This document shows positions 52,921-61,089 of a DNA stretch of 64,000 nucleotides, piece after piece. The stretch covers positions 806,001 through 870,000 of the forward strand of contig NZ_VFPH01000003.1 in NCBI RefSeq assembly GCF_006717045.1. The letters run 5' to 3'. The notes under the pieces are model-generated. The model ran no database searches, was not told where the DNA came from, and worked only from the letters and a program-made list of their open reading frames with translations. A program made the translations under genes and the position numbers. Source of the stretch: Pseudonocardia cypriaca. Lineage in GTDB: Bacteria; Actinomycetota; Actinomycetes; Mycobacteriales; Pseudonocardiaceae. Each line of letters starts with the position of its first letter. Within the stretch, counting starts at the first letter, position 1.

Positions 52921-54159
52921 TCAGGCGACGGCGGCCTGCTCCTCCACCGGCTGTGGCAGCAGCGTCGCCCGGCGCAGCCACAGCACCGTCGCGAGCACCA
53001 CACCCGCCGCCCCGCCGGAAACGAAGGCTGCGTGCGGTCCGAACGTCTCCACGACGATCCCGGCGCTGGACTGGCCGGTTGCGATACCCAGCGTTGCGGC
53101 GGTGACCACCCATCCGAACGCCTCGGCGGCCGCGCCGGGTGGGGCCGCGATGTCGACGGCGAGGGAGTGCGCGGTGACCTGCGGGGTGATCAGCGCTCCG
53201 GACACGACCATCGTGATCACGAGCACCGCGAGCGAGCCGGACGGCCCGACGAGTGCCATCGCCGCCACCAGGACCGCGAACCCCCCGAGCAGCGCCGGCA
53301 TCCGGAGGTGCAGTGGGCGTGGCCACGGCCGCATCCCGTAGAGCACGCCCGCGAGCACCGAGGAGATCGACCAGGCCGACAGGAGCACGCCGCCGAGGGT
53401 GGGCGAGCCCGCCGCCGCGGTGACCGCGGGCAGGCCGACCTCGACCGACCCGATGACCAGCCCGAACCCGAGGGCCGCCAGGGCCACCGTGCGCATCCCG
53501 GGCCGGGCGAGCGCGCCCAGCAGGGAGACGCCGTCGTGAGCGGGTGTGCGTCCGACGCGGCGAGCCGGGCGGCTCAACGCGAACGCGCCCGCCCCGAGCG
53601 TCATCGCGGTGCCCGCCACCACGAGGCCGAGGCCCGGCCACGGCGCGGCCACGAGGAACGCGGCGATCGCCGGGCCGAGGATGAAGAAGACCTCCAGGCT
53701 GATGGCCTCGTAGGTCAGCGCGGCCGATCGGGCCGACCCGGCCGGCACGAGCACGGTCCAGAGCGAGCGGGACGCCCCTTCGAGGGCCGGGCGGAAGATC
53801 CCCGCGACGGTGGCCAGCGCCACCACCACCGGCAACGGCTGGTGGGTCTCGACGGCCGCGACCAGTGCCGTGACCGCCAGCACGAAGAGCGCGACGACCA
53901 CCAGCAGCGGCCGGCTCGGTCCCTGCCGGTCGATGACCCGGCCCTGGGCGACCGAGCCCGCGGCCACCCCGATCATCTGGCCGGCGGAGACCAGCCCGGC
54001 CGCCGCGAACGACCCGGTCTCCCGCTGGACGTAGAGCAGCGTCGCCAGCGGGAGCATCGCGATCGGGAACCGGCCCGCCGCGGAGGCGATGACCGGTACG
54101 GCCGCGCCGGGGGCGGTGAGGGCGGCGCGGTAGTCCGCGAGCGACGCTGAGGAGGACAT
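52921..54159 (-). CDS. MFS transporter
   Basis: 412 residues from ATG 54159; the frame is open further upstream, but MSSSASLADYRAALTAPGAA is the natural start. About twelve transmembrane segments (FPIAMLPLATLLYVQRETGS, AAGLVSAGQMIGVAAGS), with loop motif QGRVIDRQGPSRPLLVV. The sequence resembles unassigned actinobacterial MFS permeases; no substrate is indicated. It lies between the IS and crp, breaking the metallo-beta-lactamase-crp order. The start is about 105 bp downstream of the crp stop on the same strand. Confidence 0.83.
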   Translation of the reverse strand: MSSSASLADYRAALTAPGAAVPVIASAAGRFPIAMLPLATLLYVQRETGSFAAAGLVSAGQMIGVAAGSVAQGRVIDRQGPSRPLLVVVALFVLAVTALVAAVETHQPLPVVVALATVAGIFRPALEGASRSLWTVLVPAGSARSAALTYEAISLEVFFILGPAIAAFLVAAPWPGLGLVVAGTAMTLGAGAFALSRPARRVGRTPAHDGVSLLGALARPGMRTVALAALGFGLVIGSVEVGLPAVTAAAGSPTLGGVLLSAWSISSVLAGVLYGMRPWPRPLHLRMPALLGGFAVLVAAMALVGPSGSLAVLVITMVVSGALITPQVTAHSLAVDIAAPPGAAAEAFGWVVTAATLGIATGQSSAGIVVETFGPHAAFVSGGAAGVVLATVLWLRRATLLPQPVEEQAAVA

Positions 54160-54265
54160 GGCCCCAGGGTCGCACATTCTGGTACGGCCGTACCAGTTGT
54201 TTGGCCCGCACACGACGAACGGCACCGCCCGGAAGGCAGTGCCGTTCGTGTGGTCGGGTTCGGGG

Positions 54266-54940
54266 CTACCGGGCGCGGCGCGCGAGCCGCTCCGGCTCGA
54301 GGATCAGCACGCTCTTGCCCTCGAGGCGCAGCCAGCCGCGGTGGGCGAAGTCGGCGAGCGCCTTGTTGACGGTCTCCCGGCTCGCACCGACGAGCTGGGC
54401 GATCTCCTCCTGCGTGAGGTCGTGCGTGACCCGCAGCAGGCCGGACTCCTGGGAGCCGAACTGGCGCGCGAGCTGCAGCAGCGCCTTCGCGACGCGCCCG
54501 GGGACGTCGGTGAAGATGAGGTCGGCGAGCGCGTTGTTGGTGCGCCGCAGGCGCCGCGCGAGCACGCGAAGCAGCTGCTCGGCGATCTCGGGGCGCTTGC
54601 CGATCCACTCCCGCAGCGCGGGCCGGTCCATCGTGTACGTGCGGACCTCGGTGACGGCGGTGGCCGACGACGTGCGCGGGCCGGGGTCGAAGATGGACAG
54701 CTCGCCGAACATGTCCGAGGGGCCGGCCACCATGAGCAGGTTCTCGCGGCCGTCGGGCGACTTCCGCCCGATCTTGACCTTGCCGCTGCCCACGATGTAC
54801 AGCCTGTCGCCCGGCTCACCCTCTGCGAAGATCACGTGCCCACGCGGGAACTCCGCGGGCTCGAGCGCCTGGGCCAGCGCATCGGCCGCGTGGGGCTCAA
54901 CACCCTGGAAGATCCCTGCGCGGATCAGTACCTCGTCCAC
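54266..54940 (-). CDS. crp: Crp/GlxR-type cAMP receptor transcription factor
   Basis: 224 residues from GTG 54940. Cyclic-nucleotide domain at about 1-120 with the binding cassette FGELSIFDPGPRTSSATAVT (GEL and the R-TSSA part that contact cAMP), dimer helix ALREWIGKRPEIAEQLLRVL, and HTH at about 165-215 (LTQEEIAQLVGASRETVNKA). Length and sequence match GlxR / Rv3676 of actinobacteria, the global cAMP-responsive regulator. Neighbours nth and the small membrane protein keep the mycobacterial order. Confidence 0.93.
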   Translation of the reverse strand: MDEVLIRAGIFQGVEPHAADALAQALEPAEFPRGHVIFAEGEPGDRLYIVGSGKVKIGRKSPDGRENLLMVAGPSDMFGELSIFDPGPRTSSATAVTEVRTYTMDRPALREWIGKRPEIAEQLLRVLARRLRRTNNALADLIFTDVPGRVAKALLQLARQFGSQESGLLRVTHDLTQEEIAQLVGASRETVNKALADFAHRGWLRLEGKSVLILEPERLARRAR

Positions 54941-55087
54941 TGCGTCGCTCCTCGTCCCAGGCCGCTGCCCCGCGGCCGGATCACCGGCCGGTCAGTCTAG
55001 GGGTTGCGCGCACGGTGTGTGACGCGGCAGCCGTCGAAATCCCTGCACGACCGGGCGACATTCACCCGGTATCGCCCTCGTGGCCGG

Positions 55088-55339
55088 TCAAGCCGCATTG
55101 CTGCGGCGGGGCGACCTGCGCCCTCGGGACCCGCGGCTGCGCAGGCGGAAGAGCTCCAGCGCTCGGCCGGAACCCTGCCGGAACAGGGCGCGCACCTCGT
55201 CCGGCCGGGGCCGTTCGAGGAGCTCTTCGACCTCTTCTGGGCGCACGGTCGCCTCCCGCAGCCGGGACTCGACGCGCTCCATTCCGAGGGCGAAGAACAT
55301 CACCAGCAACGGCACGAGGACGGACAACCAGGCAGTCAT
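55088..55339 (-). CDS. Small membrane protein downstream of nth promoter (Rv3675-like by position)
   Basis: 83 residues from ATG 55339 (MTAWLSVLVPLLVMFFALGM); a GTG at 55381 gives a 97-residue form. One N-terminal transmembrane helix, then a charged helix (ERVESRLREATVRPEEVEEL) and a very basic tail (RSRGSRGRRSPRRS). It lies upstream of crp on the same strand and divergent from nth, where Mycobacterium tuberculosis has Rv3675. Function unknown. Confidence 0.6.
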   Translation of the reverse strand: MTAWLSVLVPLLVMFFALGMERVESRLREATVRPEEVEELLERPRPDEVRALFRQGSGRALELFRLRSRGSRGRRSPRRSNAA

Positions 55340-55504
55340 GTCGCCGCCGATCGTCTCGCACCCGGCCGGGCGACTCGCCACTGGGGTCGACGCGTCCCCA
55401 TCCCGTTATGACTTCGTGACTTGGTGGACACTGTGAGTGACGGGATGTATACGATTCCCGCCGGCATCTCGTGTTGTCAGGGCCCTTCCGTAGGCTCTTC
55501 CACT

Positions 55505-56356
55505 GTGACCATCGCCTCCGGGAGCAAGCCGGCAGCATCCGTGACGGCACGCAGCGCGGCCCGGCTCGCCAAGCGGGTCGCCGAGGGAGAGCCCGCGCTC
55601 GGCCGGTCGCGGCGCGTCGGACGCATGCTGCGCACGCTGGCCGCCACCCACCCCGACGCCCATTGCGAGCTCGACTTCACCACTCCGCTCGAGCTCGCCG
55701 TCGCGACGATCCTGTCGGCGCAGTCCACCGACAAGATGGTCAACTCGGTCACACCTGCGCTCTTCCGGCGCTACCCCACGGCGCTCGACTACGCGCAGGC
55801 CGACCGCGCCGAGCTGGAGGAGATGATCCACAGCACCGGCTTCTTCCGGAACAAGGCCAACTCCTTGATCGGGATGGGCCAGGCGGTCGTCGAGAAGCAC
55901 GACGGCGTGCTGCCGCACACGCTCGAGGAGCTCGTCGCTCTGCCCGGCATCGGCCGCAAGACCGCCAACGTGATCCTCGGCAACGCGTTCGGCATCCCGG
56001 GCATCACGGTCGACACCCACTTCGGGCGCCTGGTGCGCCGCTGGGGCTGGACGCAGGAAGAGGACCCGGTCAAGGTCGAGCACGCGATAGGCGCGCTCGT
56101 GCCCAAGCGGGACTGGACGATGGTGTCCCACTACGTGATCTTCCACGGCAGGCGCGTCTGCCACGCCCGCAAGCCGGCCTGCGGCGCGTGCACGCTCGCC
56201 GCCGACTGCCCGACCTACGGCGCGGGCCCCACCGACCCCGTGCAGGCCGCCGCGCTCGTGAAGGGCCCGTCGCGCACCCACCTGCTCGCCATGGTCGGCA
56301 TCCCCGACGACGAGGCACCTCCCGCCGCAGGCGGCGAGGACGCCGACGCCCCGTGA
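55505..56356 (+). CDS. nth: Endonuclease III (DNA glycosylase/AP lyase)
   Basis: 283 residues from GTG 55505; homology starts well downstream of the earlier in-frame ATG. Helix-hairpin-helix LPGIGRKTANVILGNAFG with the catalytic Lys, the catalytic Asp in TVDTHFGRLVRR, and the [4Fe-4S] ligands CHARKPACGACTLAADC. It excises oxidised pyrimidines and cleaves the abasic site. Its stop overlaps the following thioredoxin-like gene (GTGA). A C-terminal extension of about 40 residues is disordered. Confidence 0.95.
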   Translation: MTIASGSKPAASVTARSAARLAKRVAEGEPALGRSRRVGRMLRTLAATHPDAHCELDFTTPLELAVATILSAQSTDKMVNSVTPALFRRYPTALDYAQADRAELEEMIHSTGFFRNKANSLIGMGQAVVEKHDGVLPHTLEELVALPGIGRKTANVILGNAFGIPGITVDTHFGRLVRRWGWTQEEDPVKVEHAIGALVPKRDWTMVSHYVIFHGRRVCHARKPACGACTLAADCPTYGAGPTDPVQAAALVKGPSRTHLLAMVGIPDDEAPPAAGGEDADAP

Positions 56357-56991
56357 GCCGCGAGCTCCGGGTGCGCCGCTCGGAGATCGTCACCACGGTG
56401 GTGGTCGCGTTGCTCGCGGCGGTGGCGGTGTTCGCGCTGTGGCCGCGCGACCGCGGCACCACCGCGCCTGCTCCTGGGAGCATGGAGCAGGTGCAGGTCT
56501 CCGACGCCGACCTCGCAGCAGCCCGAGCCGCGGCGGGCCCGATCCCGTGTCCGGGTCCAACCGGCGCGACGCCGGCAGGCCCGCTCGCGGGGATCACGGC
56601 CACGTGCCTCGGCGCCCCTGGCGCCGTCGACGTCGGAGCGGCGCTCGCGGGCCGTCCGGCGCTGCTCAACGTGTGGGCGTCCTGGTGCGTGCCGTGCCGG
56701 GAGGAGCTGCCGGCGCTCGCCGAGTACGCGGCGCGGCCGGGGGCGGTCCCGGTGGTCACCGTCGACATCCGCGACGACCCGCGCGCCGCGCTCTCGCTCC
56801 TCGCCGAGCTCGGGGTCAGGCTGCCATCGGTCGTCGACGCCGACGGCTCCCTCCGCGCGGCGCTCGACGTGCCACCCGCGCTGCCGGCGTCGTACGTCGT
56901 GCGCGCCGACGGCACGGTCGCCCGCGTCGACCCGCCCACCCCGTTCCGCACCGCCGACGAGGTCGCCGCCGCCGTGGAGCGGCTCTCGTGA
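56353..56991 (+). CDS. TlpA/ResA-like membrane-anchored thioredoxin-fold protein
   Basis: 212 residues from GTG 56353. N-terminal anchor (EIVTTVVVALLAAVAVFALW), then the extracytoplasmic thioredoxin fold with active site NVWASWCVPCREELPAL near residue 109, and LPASYVVRADG carrying the cis-Pro region. An extra Cys pair (IPCPGPTG, ATCLGAPG) lies before the fold. Reduces or isomerises disulfides outside the membrane. Rv3673c-like by order; overlaps nth and the NUDIX gene by 4 bp each. Confidence 0.88.
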   Translation: MSRELRVRRSEIVTTVVVALLAAVAVFALWPRDRGTTAPAPGSMEQVQVSDADLAAARAAAGPIPCPGPTGATPAGPLAGITATCLGAPGAVDVGAALAGRPALLNVWASWCVPCREELPALAEYAARPGAVPVVTVDIRDDPRAALSLLAELGVRLPSVVDADGSLRAALDVPPALPASYVVRADGTVARVDPPTPFRTADEVAAAVERLS

Positions 56992-57683
56992 CGGGATCCC
57001 TGCAGCCCGAACGGGCGCCCGCGTGGCTGCGCCCGCTGTTGTCCGGCGTCCAGGGGATCGACGCCGCCGAGCTGGTGCGCCATCGCCTGCTGCCACCCGC
57101 CGAAGGGCGGCGCGCCTCCGTGCTGGTGCTCCTCGGCGACGACGCACCCCACGGCCCGGACGTGCTGCTCGTCGAACGCGCCAGCACGCTGCGCGAGCAC
57201 GCAGGGCAGGTCGCCTTCCCCGGCGGGGGCGCCGATGCCGGCGACGCGGACGCCGTGGCCACCGCCCTGCGGGAGGCGGAGGAGGAGGCCGGTGTCGAGC
57301 CCGACGGCGTGGTGCCGCTCGCCGTGCTCCCCGACCTGTTCGTGCCGCCGTCCGGTTTCATCGTCACGCCCGTGCTCGCCCACTGGGCGCGCCCGGTGGC
57401 GGTGCACGCGGTCGACCCGCGCGAAACGGCCAGCGTGGTGCGGGTGCCGATCGCCGCGCTCGCGGATCCGGAGCACCGCATCCAGGTGCGTCACCCGTCC
57501 GGGTTCACCGGTCCCGCATTCGTCACGGCGGGTCTGCTCGTGTGGGGTTTCACGGGGGGCCTATTGTCCGCGCTGTTGGATCGGGGCGGATGGACGCGTC
57601 CGTGGGACACCACTCGGGTGATGGACCTCGACGCAGCGTGGTCGGCGGCCCGGGCCCGTCGGCAGGAGGTCGCAGGATCGTGA
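56988..57683 (+). CDS. NUDIX hydrolase (CoA pyrophosphatase-like)
   Basis: 231 residues from GTG 56988, overlapping the thioredoxin-like gene by 4 bp. Full NUDIX box: FPGGGADAGDADAVATALRE followed by AEEEAGVEPD, preceded by STLREHAGQVAFPGG, the LLTxRxxxLRxHxGQVxFPGG signature of the NudL/CoAse group. Hydrolyses CoA or related nucleotide diphosphates. Rv3672c-like by order; 19 bp before marP. Confidence 0.9.
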   Translation: MTGSLQPERAPAWLRPLLSGVQGIDAAELVRHRLLPPAEGRRASVLVLLGDDAPHGPDVLLVERASTLREHAGQVAFPGGGADAGDADAVATALREAEEEAGVEPDGVVPLAVLPDLFVPPSGFIVTPVLAHWARPVAVHAVDPRETASVVRVPIAALADPEHRIQVRHPSGFTGPAFVTAGLLVWGFTGGLLSALLDRGGWTRPWDTTRVMDLDAAWSAARARRQEVAGS

Positions 57684-57702
57684 GTGCGGGGGCAGTGGCG
57701 AC

Positions 57703-58899
57703 GTGAGCTGGGTTGATCTCGTCGTCATCCTGCTCGCCCTGATCGCGGCCGTTTCGGGGTGGCGTCACGGCATGGCCGTGGCGCTGCTGTCGTTCGTCGG
57801 CGTGCTCACCGGCGCGGTGCTCGGCGTGCGGCTGGCGCCGCTGCTCGCGGCGGGCGTCGAGGCGCCCACCACCCGCGTGATCGTCAGCATCGTCGTCGTG
57901 GTGCTGCTGGTGGCGCTCGGTGAGACCACCGGTGTCTTCTTCGGCAGGCGCATCCGCGACCGGATCACCGGCCAGCGGTCGCTGCAGGTCGACTCCACGC
58001 TCGGCTCGGTGCTGCAGGCGATCACGGTCGTGGTGGCCGCGTGGCTCGTCGCTCTCCCGCTCGCATCGGCGAGCTTCCCCGGCCTCGCCGCAGGAGTGCG
58101 CGGGTCCGAGGTGCTGCGCGCCGTCGACAACGTGATGCCGGAGGCGGCCAAGGCGCTCCCCGAGGAGCTGCGGCAGCTGCTCAACAACTCCGGCTTCCCG
58201 GACGTGCTGAGCCCGTTCGCCGAGACCCCCATCACCGAGGTCGGTGCGCCCGACCCCGCTCTCGCGCAGAGCCCCGTCGTCGCCGACGTCGCGAGCAGCG
58301 TGCTCAAGGTGCGCGGCCGCGCCCCGTCGTGCGCCCGCCAGCTCGAGGGCACCGGGTTCGTGATCGGGCCGGAGCTGGTGATGACCAACGCGCACGTGGT
58401 CGCCGGCACGGCCGAGACCGGCGTGGAAGTGGTCGGCAGGCGTGGCCGGGTGCAGGAGCTCGACGCCGAAGTGGTGCTCTACGACCCCGCCGTGGACGTC
58501 GCCGTGCTCCGCGTGCCCGACCTCGCGGCCAAGCCCCTGCAGTTCGACGCCCAGGCCGCCTCCGCGGGCGACGACGCGATCATCGTCGGCTACCCGCTCG
58601 ACGGTCCCTACACCGCCACGGCCGCCAAGGTGCGGTCGATGATCCGCCTCAAGGGCCCGGACATCTACGACGACGGCGAGGTCACCCGCGACGTCTACAC
58701 CGTCCGGGCCGTGGTCCGCTCGGGCAACTCCGGCGGCCCCATGATCGCGCCGGACGGCCGGGTGATCGGCGTCGTGTTCGGCGCCGCGCTCGACGACCAG
58801 GAGACCGGTTTCGTCCTCACCGTCGAGCAGGTGTCCGGCGCGGTGCAGGCGGCGTCCAACCTGCGCCGCGAGGTCGACACGGGCAACTGCGCCGCCTGA
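57703..58899 (+). CDS. marP: Membrane serine protease MarP
   Basis: 398 residues from GTG 57703. N-terminal CvpA-like module of four transmembrane segments (LVVILLALIAAVSGWRHGMA, VIVSIVVVVLLVALG), then a trypsin-like protease with His in TNAHVVAG, Asp in YDPAVDVAVLRV and Ser in SGNSGGPMIAP. Cys in APSCARQLEG and the penultimate-region GNCAA match the disulfide described for mycobacterial MarP. It protects against acid and oxidative stress. Last gene of the nth-marP operon. Confidence 0.93.
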   Translation: MSWVDLVVILLALIAAVSGWRHGMAVALLSFVGVLTGAVLGVRLAPLLAAGVEAPTTRVIVSIVVVVLLVALGETTGVFFGRRIRDRITGQRSLQVDSTLGSVLQAITVVVAAWLVALPLASASFPGLAAGVRGSEVLRAVDNVMPEAAKALPEELRQLLNNSGFPDVLSPFAETPITEVGAPDPALAQSPVVADVASSVLKVRGRAPSCARQLEGTGFVIGPELVMTNAHVVAGTAETGVEVVGRRGRVQELDAEVVLYDPAVDVAVLRVPDLAAKPLQFDAQAASAGDDAIIVGYPLDGPYTATAAKVRSMIRLKGPDIYDDGEVTRDVYTVRAVVRSGNSGGPMIAPDGRVIGVVFGAALDDQETGFVLTVEQVSGAVQAASNLRREVDTGNCAA

Positions 58900-59352
58900 C
58901 GCGGGTGGCGCGCAGCCGTCACCCGACGCTCGTGTGACGACCTCACATCCGTGAGTGGCAACGGCGCAGGTCGTTCTGCGCCATGTAGGTGCCGTGCACG
59001 TCGCGCACCCGGACATCCGGACCGAAGAACACCCGGCCAGCGCAGGCGGAGCGGTGGGCAGGCGGGTGCCCTCGCGTCATATGGCGGTAGCTGGGCCGGT
59101 CGCGCGCAGACGACGACCCGGGGCGGGGCCGTCGGGCGGAGGCGGCGCCACAGACGTGTGTCATCCGATCGTCGGCAACGGCGCAGCTGGGCGAAGCCCG
59201 CCCACGTCACCTGAGCATCTGTTGGTTGTGCCGAGTGCCCTGACGAGGAGACTGGCCCGTCGCGAGGTGGCCCACCGTCTGGCCTCGGACGCTCGCCGTA
59301 CCGCCACGACTTGCCGCCATGACGGGGTGCCGACCGAAGCAGGGTGGGAAGC
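58900..59352. other. Intergenic region between marP and the molybdopterin module
   Basis: About 450 bp with no frame of convincing codon bias. Two hairpins near its start (58942-58955 and 58963-58982) probably end the nth-marP transcript. The remainder presumably includes the promoter of the 59353 gene, but no clear -10/-35 pair was seen. Confidence 0.55.
58963..58982 (+). terminator. Hairpin downstream of marP
   Basis: GGCGCAG and CTGCGCC form a perfect 7 bp stem with a six-base loop, 63 bp after the marP stop. A smaller hairpin (CTCAC/GTGAG, 58942-58955) precedes it. There is no U-tract, as is common for actinobacterial terminators. Confidence 0.5.
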
Positions 59353-59961
59353 ATGGGTTTCGTCTCGCGCGGGTTCGTCGGTCGGCCGGAGGGCCGCGAG
59401 CGCACGGGGCTGCTGCCTCCGGGGCAGTACGACATCGGAGGCGGCTTCCCGGTGCTGTCCGCCGGTCCGACGCCACGCACGTCCTTGGAGGACTGGGACT
59501 TCACGATCACCGGCGAGGTCGATGAGCCCGAGCGGCTCACGTGGCAGGCGTTCCAGGATCTGCCGCACGAAGAGGTCACCGTCGACATCCACTGTGTGAC
59601 GAAGTGGTCGAAGTTCGGGACGACCTGGAGCGGCGTCTCCCTCGACACCCTTCTCGATCGGGTCGAGACCTCGGCGGACTACCTGCTGGCCTTCTGCGAC
59701 GGCGGCTACACCACGAACCTCCCGATCGAGGACGTCACCGACGGCCGGGCCTGGATGGTCGACCGGTACGACGGTGAGCCGCTGGAGGCCCACCACGGTG
59801 GCCCGGCCCGGTTGCTCGTGCCGCACCTGTACTTCTGGAAGTCGGCGAAGTGGGTGCGTGGCCTTCAGCTGGCGAGCGTCGACGAACCCGGCTTCTGGGA
59901 GTCGCTGGGGTACCACATCTACGGTGACCCGTGGCGCGAACAGCGGTACGCAGGCGACTGA
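59353..59961 (+). CDS. Sulfite-oxidase-like molybdopterin oxidoreductase
   Basis: 202 residues from ATG 59353. SUOX-type molybdopterin fold: WDFTITGEVDEPERLTWQAF, the conserved molybdenum-ligating Cys in VDIHCVTKWSKFGTTWSGV near residue 81, then DGRAWMVDRYDGEPLEAHHG and LYFWKSAKWVRGLQ. No signal peptide, unlike periplasmic MsrP/YedY, so it is cytoplasmic. Electron donor is probably the flavoprotein encoded next (31 bp overlap). Substrate unknown. Confidence 0.88.
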   Translation: MGFVSRGFVGRPEGRERTGLLPPGQYDIGGGFPVLSAGPTPRTSLEDWDFTITGEVDEPERLTWQAFQDLPHEEVTVDIHCVTKWSKFGTTWSGVSLDTLLDRVETSADYLLAFCDGGYTTNLPIEDVTDGRAWMVDRYDGEPLEAHHGGPARLLVPHLYFWKSAKWVRGLQLASVDEPGFWESLGYHIYGDPWREQRYAGD

Positions 59962-60713
59962 GGTGGCGGCTCGCGACCGTCGCCACGAACACCTCCGAGG
60001 CCCGCGCCGTCCACCGGTTGTCGCTGCAGATCGACGACTGGGACGGACACCTGCCGGGACAGCACGTCGACGTCCGTCTGACCGCGCCGGACGGGTACCA
60101 GGCACAGCGCAGCTACTCCATCGCCTCGGCACCCGAGAGCCCGACCGTGGACCTGGTGGTGCAGCGGCTCGACGACGGGGAGGTCTCCCCGTATCTCACC
60201 GACGGCCTCCGAGCGGGCGACCGGTTGGAACTGCGCGGACCGATCGGCGGCTACTTCGTGTGGCATGCCGAGCTCGACGCGCCGCTGCAGCTGGTGGCCG
60301 GGGGATCTGGGATCGCACCGTTCCTGGCGATGCTGGATCACCACGCCGCAACGGGGTCCGGGGCGCCGGCCCGGCTCCTGTACTCGGCACGAACCCTCGA
60401 CGACGTGATCGGCCGCGCACGCCTGGAGCAGCACAGCGCACGCGGCATCGGCGTCACGATCGCCCTGACCCGCCAACAGCCGCCGGGGTGGGCAGGCCTG
60501 AGCGGGCGGCTCACGCCGCAGACCATCCGCGAGCACGTCTGGCCGGTCGACCAGCTGCCGAACATCTTCGTCTGCGGCGCCACCACGTTCGTCGAGGCAG
60601 TGGCGGACAGCCTCGTCGAGGCAGGCCATCCAGCAGCCGCCATCAGGATCGAACGATTCGGGGATGTGGAAGGAGCGGGCCGTGATTCCGGAGTCCCGAC
60701 GACTCGACGGTAA
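59931..60713 (+). CDS. Ferredoxin-NADP reductase-like flavoprotein
   Basis: 260 residues from GTG 59931; homology starts near WRLATVATNTSEARAVHRLS, so a slightly later start is possible. FAD domain with PGQHVDVRLTAPDG and RSYSIASAPES; NAD(P) domain with LVAGGSGIAPFLAMLDHH and a late IFVCGATTFVEAVADSL. Has no 2Fe-2S domain of its own. It overlaps the molybdopterin gene and the zinc-ribbon gene, so the three form one translational unit. Confidence 0.88.
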   Translation: MARTAVRRRLRWRLATVATNTSEARAVHRLSLQIDDWDGHLPGQHVDVRLTAPDGYQAQRSYSIASAPESPTVDLVVQRLDDGEVSPYLTDGLRAGDRLELRGPIGGYFVWHAELDAPLQLVAGGSGIAPFLAMLDHHAATGSGAPARLLYSARTLDDVIGRARLEQHSARGIGVTIALTRQQPPGWAGLSGRLTPQTIREHVWPVDQLPNIFVCGATTFVEAVADSLVEAGHPAAAIRIERFGDVEGAGRDSGVPTTRR

Positions 60714-60948
60714 CGCCGCCGCAGGTCGGCTGTCCGACGTGTTCGTGTTCGATGCGACCGCCGCACGGACCCGGTGCGCGGGTTGCGGCATGACAGCACC
60801 GCTGGCGGTGTACCACGTGTACGCCGACGCCCCGGGCATGGTGGTCCGCTGCCCCACCTGCGAGGCGATGGTCATGCGGATCGCTCAGACGCCGGGGCAC
60901 ACGTGGCTGGACATGAGCGGCGTCGCCGCGCTCGACATAAGCACCTGA
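60682..60948 (+). CDS. Small zinc-ribbon protein (DUF6510-like)
   Basis: 88 residues from GTG 60682, placed by AAGGAG 6 bp upstream inside the end of the flavoprotein gene. Two CxxC pairs (TRCAGCGMTA and VRCPTCEAMV) 26 residues apart form a zinc ribbon. The end reads TPGHTWLDMSGVAALDI. The gene keeps company with sulfite-oxidase-like and flavoprotein genes in other actinobacteria, as I recall. May be a rubredoxin-like or assembly protein; function unknown. Confidence 0.75.
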   Translation: MIPESRRLDGNAAAGRLSDVFVFDATAARTRCAGCGMTAPLAVYHVYADAPGMVVRCPTCEAMVMRIAQTPGHTWLDMSGVAALDIST

Positions 60949-61089
60949 AGGCGTCGTGGTCCTCCCGCCGCGCAGCGAACAGCCGGTCACGCCCATGACA
61001 GCGGGCGTGGCACCGCGATCACAACCTCAGCCCCGCCCACCACCCGCGCAGCGACGGGCGAGGCACCCCTTCTCCCATCGGAGGTCATC

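Noticed and set aside
58943..59164. Small frames between marP and the molybdopterin gene
   Set aside because: Start in the terminator region, lack a ribosome site and show shadow-like composition.
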